Part shown: positions 6,536 to 11,132 of the stretch, piece after piece | How the letters are laid out: each line of letters opens with the position of its first letter | How positions within the stretch are numbered: the stretch's first letter is position 1 | Assembly (NCBI GenBank): GCA_003219995.1 | Contig: QHRC01000016.1 | Span: forward strand, 1-11,132 | Origin: Verrucomicrobiota bacterium | GTDB lineage: Bacteria > Verrucomicrobiota > Verrucomicrobiia > Chthoniobacterales > UBA10450 | Reading direction: 5' to 3' | DNA: 11,132 nt | Notes under the pieces: generated by a model | Databases searched by the model: none | The model's input: the letters and a program-made list of their open reading frames with translations, nothing else | Told to the model about the DNA's origin: nothing | Translations under genes and position numbers: made by a program

Positions 6536-7620
6536 ATCAGGATCGCGAGCGTCTTCTCGACATTTTTTGAAATGTCGAATTGGGAAGCCCGCTCGATGAT
6601 CGTCGATCTTGCGGCTATGCGGCGTGATGGATCGGACCAAAATCGAATGGCATCGCGCAAAGCGATGATGTCGCTGGGAAAGCCGATAATGGAGCCATGG
6701 ACGCCGTCTTCGACGATTTCGCTGAAACCGTTGGCTCGCGTGGTGATGACCGGTAATCCGCAAGCGAGCGCTTCGAGGCAGGCATTGGAAAAGGGATCGT
6801 AAATGGTCGGCAAAATGAAAATGTCGGCGGCTGCGTAAATGCGGACAAGATCCGGCAGCTCGCCCAGAAACTGGACGCGCTTTGCTTTATAGTGACGCTG
6901 GTTGCCGCGACCTGCCACGAGCAAACGCATTTTTCGGTTCTTGCACAGCGCCATCGCTTCCGTCGCAAACAGTAACCCTTTACGTTCCCAGCCAGAGCCC
7001 ACGAAAAGAAGCGCGATTTGATTCGGCTTCAATTTTAGATCCTCACGCGCTTTTTCCCGCAGCTTCGGATCGAACCTGAATTTTTCGAGCGGAACACCGT
7101 TTCGGACGATGTCGATCTTGCCTGCGGGATAGCCGTAAAGGTCGACAATCTCGTCTTTGGCCATTTGCGAATTGACGATGATGCGTTTGGCGCCGCGATC
7201 GCCAAAAAGCGATTTCTCGAGGCGTAACAAATCGCGATGTTTGGGGTTGAGACGTCGAGTGAATCGTTCCAGAGGCAGTTCGAATTTTCTTCTCCGATTC
7301 AACCAGGCGCGATGGACACCATCGCCGGCGCGATAAACATCGCAGCGCCAAATCCGCTCCAGACTCATCACAACGTCGCAACGAACTTTCGGCCGTAGTT
7401 CTTCCAACTCATCCGCAAATGCAATTGGCGAGGTTGTGCGCAAACGCGTCATTGTTCCGAACATCCACTCGCTGGCCGGCCAATCGCTTGTGGTGAACAG
7501 TTCCGCGCCGTGGCCAAGATCGACAGCTCCGCGTCCCAGCCGTTTCAAATAAGCCTCCGCGCCGCCACTGGCGGAATATCCGCGGCGGACAAAACCGATA
7601 CTGAGCTTTTGCGGCGACAT
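6484..7620 (-). CDS. WaaG-like GT4 glycosyltransferase
   Basis: A 378-residue GT-B-fold enzyme expected to transfer a hexose from a nucleotide sugar on the cytoplasmic side of the inner membrane. The N-terminal domain starts LSIGFVRRGYSASGGAEAYL with the glycine loop. DVYRAGDGVHRAW (94-106) and VGSGWERKG (217-225) resemble E. coli WaaG, the LPS core glucosyltransferase. The C-terminal donor site has DPFSNACLEALACGLP; this fits the EX7E motif with Asp275 in place of the first Glu, and Glu283. The open frame extends to 7977, but that N-terminus is antisense to the neighbouring gene and Arg-rich, unlike any GT. ATG 7635 sits in a palindrome end, so ATG 7620 is preferred. It diverges from the LPS-type cluster to its right and overlaps the STAS gene by 52 bp. 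Confidence 0.85.
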   Translation of the reverse strand: MSPQKLSIGFVRRGYSASGGAEAYLKRLGRGAVDLGHGAELFTTSDWPASEWMFGTMTRLRTTSPIAFADELEELRPKVRCDVVMSLERIWRCDVYRAGDGVHRAWLNRRRKFELPLERFTRRLNPKHRDLLRLEKSLFGDRGAKRIIVNSQMAKDEIVDLYGYPAGKIDIVRNGVPLEKFRFDPKLREKAREDLKLKPNQIALLFVGSGWERKGLLFATEAMALCKNRKMRLLVAGRGNQRHYKAKRVQFLGELPDLVRIYAAADIFILPTIYDPFSNACLEALACGLPVITTRANGFSEIVEDGVHGSIIGFPSDIIALRDAIRFWSDPSRRIAARSTIIERASQFDISKNVEKTLAILIQAAARAASTSGKIWNT

Positions 7621-7630
7621 TTCGCTGATT

Positions 7631-7708
7631 GCCATCTTGAGCGTTAGCGAAGGATCCCACAACGATCCTGCGGGAAATTGCCGGGTTCCTCGCTCCGCTC
7701 GGAATGAC
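7631..7708. repeat. Imperfect palindromic repeat between divergent glycosyltransferases
   Basis: The left arm (7631-7657) starts GCCATCTTGAGCG and ends GCGAAGGATCC. The reverse complement of the right arm (7684-7708) starts GTCATTCCGAGCG and ends GAGCGAGGAACC. They match at most positions, with a spacer of about 26 bp. The arms resemble a dispersed intergenic repeat (TCATCCTGAGCGAAGCGAAGGA type) that I recall from Acidobacteria and Verrucomicrobia genomes; not searched. Its outer ends create an ATG on each strand (7635 minus, 7704 plus). The promoters of both genes must lie in or beside it. Confidence 0.65.
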
Positions 7709-7748
7709 ACTTTACTTGCTGGCGTTCGGCCAGGATAATTGTAATCCC

Positions 7749-8972
7749 ATGCCGGGTGAAATTCTAAACGCCCTTCCTCCACCACGGTCCTCCCCTCCGG
7801 CCGCGCGCGTGTTACCGAGGCATCTGCTCTACTCGATCTTCGCCCGTATCGGCGGCTCCGGCCTGGACACGGATGCGTTCGAGGCCCTGCGCGCATCCTA
7901 CCGCGGCGGATTTCTCGGAAAAGCAATCGCTTACGACAACCGGCAGACAGAAATCCCCGCATCAATGATCCATTCATTGCGCTGGCACCCCGTTCGGCTC
8001 ATCTCCTTCCTCGATCGGCCTTATTATTATGGGGCGAAGAAGAAATACGTTGATTGGATTGCGTCGCGGCATTTGGCGACCGGACGCTACGATCTGTTTC
8101 ATAGTTGGTCGGGCGATTGTTTGCTATCGCTCCGGGTTGCGAAAAAAAACCGGATCCCGTCAGTCGTTGAGATTCCAACCTGGCATCGCGACCGCGGGAA
8201 AGTGAAAGGAGACGAACCGGCCAGCGCGGGATCGACTGGCACTGGGTGGTGGTTCCAGCAAGGAAAATCGGGGTTGCTGCTCGAGCGCAAACGCTTCATC
8301 GAAGAATACAAACTGGCCGACCTGCTGGTCGTGTTATCGGAAATGGCGGCGCAGACTTTTCGTGTCCAGGGTTTTCCGGAGGAGAAATTATTTTATCTGC
8401 CGCGCGGCGTGGATATAGAACGCTTCAAGCCTGGGCAACGCCCGCCAAAATTTCGGGCAATTTTTACCGGCGCACTGATCGAACGCAAAGGCATTCACCA
8501 TCTGCTCGAAGCGTGGCATCGCCTGAATTTACAAGATGCTGAGCTGTGGCTTGTCGGCTCGGTCCACGAGGAAGCGCAGCCTTATCTCAAAAAATTCTGG
8601 CGTGACAACATCCGCACCCTGGGCTTTGTGCGTGATCCAGAGAATTATCTCAGCCAAAGCACGGTGCACGTTTTCCCATCACAATGGGAGGGAAGCGCCA
8701 AAGTTACATATGAAGCAGCGGCCTGCGGTTTGCCTCAAATCACGACTCGGGAAGCGGGGGACGTCGTGCGGGATCAGGTCGAGGGAATTATTGTCCGGCC
8801 TGGAAATGTCGATGCCATCGCGAACGCACTCGAACATTTCTACCGGCATCCTGAAAGGGTTGAACAGATGGGCCGGGCGGCGCGGCGTCGGGTCGTTGAA
8901 AATTTCACCTGGGACCATTTCCGCGCGCGCCTGCTTGATGCTTACGCAGTTGCGATGCGAATGACGCGATAA
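7749..8972 (+). CDS. GT4-family glycosyltransferase
   Basis: A 407-residue GT-B glycosyltransferase. The C-terminal Rossmann half is typical: LPRGVDIERFKP (217-228), FTGALIERKG (239-248), then VFPSQWEGSAKVTYEAAACGLP, with Glu314 and Glu322 forming the EX7E donor-binding motif. The N-terminal half is less standard: it lacks an obvious glycine loop and begins with a proline-rich stretch, so acceptor specificity cannot be inferred. The frame opens at ATG 7704, but that codon is part of the palindrome end. ATG 7749 has AGGA 13 nt upstream and the same TAATCCC-ATG-CC context as the FHA gene, so it is preferred; 7704 would add 15 residues. It is followed after 46 bp by the GT9 gene on the same strand, suggesting a shared operon for surface glycan or LPS core assembly. 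Confidence 0.82.
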   Translation: MPGEILNALPPPRSSPPAARVLPRHLLYSIFARIGGSGLDTDAFEALRASYRGGFLGKAIAYDNRQTEIPASMIHSLRWHPVRLISFLDRPYYYGAKKKYVDWIASRHLATGRYDLFHSWSGDCLLSLRVAKKNRIPSVVEIPTWHRDRGKVKGDEPASAGSTGTGWWFQQGKSGLLLERKRFIEEYKLADLLVVLSEMAAQTFRVQGFPEEKLFYLPRGVDIERFKPGQRPPKFRAIFTGALIERKGIHHLLEAWHRLNLQDAELWLVGSVHEEAQPYLKKFWRDNIRTLGFVRDPENYLSQSTVHVFPSQWEGSAKVTYEAAACGLPQITTREAGDVVRDQVEGIIVRPGNVDAIANALEHFYRHPERVEQMGRAARRRVVENFTWDHFRARLLDAYAVAMRMTR

Positions 8973-9018
8973 TTCCTTCAAGGTCGGGCGATGTCGACCG
9001 CCGCTTTCTCGTCAGTCC

Positions 9019-10110
9019 GTGAATATTCTACTGCTTCAATTGAAACGGATCGGCGACTTGATCTTGACGACACCGGCCATCGAAGCGCTGCGTAAACATG
9101 TCCCTGATGCGCGCATCACGCTGGTTGTCTCGCGCGAATGCGCGGAATTGCTCCCTGCCATCTCGAGCGCCGACCGGACGCACGTCGCCAATCGCAATCT
9201 CAAGGACATCGGCATTTTTCTGGCCGTCGCGCAGGAAAAATTCGATTACTGCATTGACTTCACTCAAAACGATCGCTCAGCGCTTCTTGCTTTTCTTTCC
9301 GGAGCGCGAAAGCGCGTGGCTACTCACAAGGTAAAGGATAACTCAGGCAATCGGGCCCGAGTTTACAACGAGTTTACGAAACTTCGCCTCAAGGAAATGC
9401 ACATGCTCGATTATAATCTGGCTTTGCTCGAGCCGCTCGGGATTTGCAAAGCTTCCCACGCACTTCACCTGGAGCTGCCTCGTTCGGCGCGCGAAAAGGC
9501 GGAGCAGCTTCTGGAAATAGCAAGGATCGATAATCCATTCATTATCTTCCATCCGGGTTCCGCGCGCACCGAGAAGTTTTGGGAGACACGACGCTGGGCC
9601 GACGTGATTGACCACGCCCGTTCCAATTGGCGGATCAACTGCGTGCTCACCGGTGGCGACTGGGCTCTCGAGCAGAAACATCTATCTGAGATCAAAGCCA
9701 AATTGCGGCAGCCGATTGACTCGCTCGCCGCGGCAAGCTCATCCGGCCGAGACGCCTCTTCATCTCGCTTAACTCCCGTCGGCTCGATCGTTGATCTTTC
9801 TCGCAAAACCGATTTGCTTACTCTAACGGCGCTTGTTGCGAAGGCGCGTCTCTTGGTGACAGTCGACTCGGCCGCGATGCATCTCGCGGCGGCAACGCAA
9901 ACGCCGCAAGTAGTTCTTTTCGGGCCGACTAACCCGTTTCACTGGCGGCCACGCGAAAGCCCGGTTTTGATCCTGCAAGGAGAATCAATCACACCGATGA
10001 GTGAGTTTCGGCCCAAGCAGGCAGGTGCCGCGATGAAGGAAATCTCGACGGAAGCCGTGATTAATGCTATGGACTTGCTGCTGTCGGCTCCGGCAGCGCA
10101 AACTTCATGA
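9019..10110 (+). CDS. Heptosyltransferase-like GT9 glycosyltransferase
   Basis: A 363-residue GT9 enzyme of the ADP-heptose:LPS heptosyltransferase type (WaaC/WaaF/RfaF family), which adds heptose to the LPS inner core in the cytoplasm. Motifs: KRIGDLILTTPAI near the N-terminus, FHPGSARTEKFW (177-188), and TVDSAAMHLAAA (291-302, Asp293 and His298), then FGPTNPFHWRP. The start is a GTG, fixed by the family-typical beginning M-N-I-L-L-L-Q-L-K-R-I-G-D; no clear Shine-Dalgarno precedes it. Residues about 237-256 are a Ser/Ala/Arg-rich insert just before the VDLSRKTDLLTLTALV segment and look foreign to the fold. The stop overlaps the next start codon (ATGA), so it is probably translationally coupled to the MsbA-like transporter. 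The exact sugar is not determinable. Confidence 0.88.
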   Translation: MNILLLQLKRIGDLILTTPAIEALRKHVPDARITLVVSRECAELLPAISSADRTHVANRNLKDIGIFLAVAQEKFDYCIDFTQNDRSALLAFLSGARKRVATHKVKDNSGNRARVYNEFTKLRLKEMHMLDYNLALLEPLGICKASHALHLELPRSAREKAEQLLEIARIDNPFIIFHPGSARTEKFWETRRWADVIDHARSNWRINCVLTGGDWALEQKHLSEIKAKLRQPIDSLAAASSSGRDASSSRLTPVGSIVDLSRKTDLLTLTALVAKARLLVTVDSAAMHLAAATQTPQVVLFGPTNPFHWRPRESPVLILQGESITPMSEFRPKQAGAAMKEISTEAVINAMDLLLSAPAAQTS

Positions 10111-11132
10111 GCAACGGAAAAGCCGCAAAGAAGAGGCCATCATTTTGGCAGACTGTTCGCGAAGCTTGGGGCCCGTATCGCCGGCTCTACAGTTACGTCA
10201 AGCCGTACAAGGCGCGTTTTATACTTGGCCTGTCGCTCGGTTTTGCATTCGGCGCGGTCAATTCGCTCTTTCCATTAGTCGTCGCCAGAGTGACAAGCGT
10301 CATCTTCCACGGAGCAACTCCGAACCCGATGGCATTGCGGTCGAATCTCGAAGTCTTGAACATGGGCCCAAGAATCAATTCGATCGTTTTGATCTGCCTG
10401 GCCATCCCAGCGATCATGACGGTGCGCAGTCTCTGTTCTTACGGCAATTCTTATTGCATGAATTGGGTGAGCAACAAAGTGGTAACCGACATTCGGAACC
10501 AGCTCTTTGGCAAGATTGTGCGCCACTCCATGGAGTTCTTTAACAAAATGCGAGCGGGATTTCTCATATCGCGCATTACCAACGACACGCGCGGCATGCA
10601 GATGGCGCTTAGCACTGTGAGTAGTGATCTGTTTAAACAGCCAGTCACAATCGTGGGCGGAATTTCTGTTCTCCTCCTGATGGATTGGAAGTTTACGGTT
10701 GTGACGCTGGTCCTTTTTCCGATTTGTCTGGTGCCGATCCGGGTTTATGGACGGCGCGCACGCAAGGCCGTGCTACACGAGCAGGAAGACATGGGTGAAA
10801 TGGTCGTGACCATGCAGGAGACGTTCGCCGGCATTCGCGTTGTTAAATCGTTCGCCCGGGAAGAGCATCAGGAGAAATCATTCCGTCGGAGCAATCAGCT
10901 TCAGTTCTCCAACATGATGCGAATGATCAAATCAATGGAAGCGGTCGGGCCGCTCGTGGAAACCATCGCGGCGATGGGCGTGGGCCTGGCCCTGCTCTAC
11001 GTTTATGCCGTAAATCTAAGCGCGGGACGATTCTTTGGGCTGATCTCGGGGATTTTTATCCTCTACGAGCCGATTAAAACGCTCAGCAAAATCCACATCG
11101 TCATGCAAAGATCGATCTCCGCCACAACGGAA
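10107..11132 (+). CDS. MsbA-like ABC exporter, N-terminal part (runs off window)
   Basis: The frame is open from ATG 10107 to the right edge (342 codons), covering nearly all of a type-1 ABC exporter transmembrane domain; the ATPase domain would lie beyond the window. Hydrophobic helices lie at about 37-60, 92-110, 180-212 and 285-340. Family signatures include FFNKMRAGFLISRITND (144-160) and the intracellular-loop motif AGIRVVKSFAREE (241-253). MsbA flips lipid A-core across the inner membrane, and the ATGA overlap with the heptosyltransferase-like gene supports a role in LPS or glycolipid export. The region between helices 1 and 2 (about 61-92) is longer than in compact MsbA proteins. A peptide or drug exporter is the alternative. 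The ATG is preferred because of the overlap and the basic cytosolic N-terminus (SNGKAAKKR). Confidence 0.88.
   Translation, partial: MSNGKAAKKRPSFWQTVREAWGPYRRLYSYVKPYKARFILGLSLGFAFGAVNSLFPLVVARVTSVIFHGATPNPMALRSNLEVLNMGPRINSIVLICLAIPAIMTVRSLCSYGNSYCMNWVSNKVVTDIRNQLFGKIVRHSMEFFNKMRAGFLISRITNDTRGMQMALSTVSSDLFKQPVTIVGGISVLLLMDWKFTVVTLVLFPICLVPIRVYGRRARKAVLHEQEDMGEMVVTMQETFAGIRVVKSFAREEHQEKSFRRSNQLQFSNMMRMIKSMEAVGPLVETIAAMGVGLALLYVYAVNLSAGRFFGLISGIFILYEPIKTLSKIHIVMQRSISATTE

Noticed and set aside
7623..7977. N-terminal extension of the WaaG-like gene up to 7977
   Set aside because: It is antisense to the neighbouring GT4 coding sequence, Arg-rich, crosses the palindromic repeat and lies upstream of the typical GT start.
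10064..10543. 159-codon plus-strand open frame over the start of the exporter
   Set aside because: It overlaps the exporter frame, which is open for 342 codons and carries clear ABC-transporter motifs; this frame carries none.

Overview
The window looks like a chromosomal stretch from a moderately GC-rich Gram-negative bacterium, probably Verrucomicrobiota (Chthoniobacterales-like soil lineage). This placement is inferred from the style of the signal peptidase (large insert between the Ser and Lys motifs, N-terminal helical extension), the STAS protein and the dispersed palindromic intergenic repeats. No rRNA or marker gene proves it. The lipopolysaccharide genes (heptosyltransferase-like, WaaG-like, MsbA-like) point to an outer membrane. 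I see no phage, transposase, CRISPR, tRNA or rRNA.

Layout. (1) 1-3047, minus strand: lepA (elongation factor 4) followed by lepB (signal peptidase I), the same lepA-lepB order as in E. coli, separated by a repeat-rich spacer. The conserved N-terminal extension of lepB lies in a different reading frame from its catalytic part. (2) 3216-5303, plus strand: a multi-pass GT-C-type membrane glycosyltransferase, then a small FHA-domain protein with a C-terminal membrane anchor, ending in a compact multi-hairpin element. (3) 5473-6535, plus strand: a HAD-family phosphatase and a STAS-domain anti-sigma-factor-antagonist-like protein, 22 bp apart. (4) 6484-7620, minus strand: a WaaG-like GT4 glycosyltransferase, overlapping the STAS gene tail to tail by 52 bp. 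(5) 7749-11132, plus strand: a second GT4 glycosyltransferase, a GT9 heptosyltransferase-like gene, and an MsbA-like ABC transporter that starts inside the previous stop codon (ATGA) and runs off the right edge. An imperfect palindrome separates the two divergent GT4 genes.

Function. Region 4-5 reads as a lipopolysaccharide core or other surface-glycan assembly cluster: cytoplasmic glycosyltransferases extend a glycolipid and the MsbA-like exporter would flip it. The GT-C enzyme of region 2 may add sugar on the periplasmic side. LepA and LepB are housekeeping proteins for translation and protein export.

I did not find a clearly new multi-gene system. The points most worth a second look are the lepB frame break, the palindrome that places an ATG at both of its ends, and the other structured intergenic repeats.
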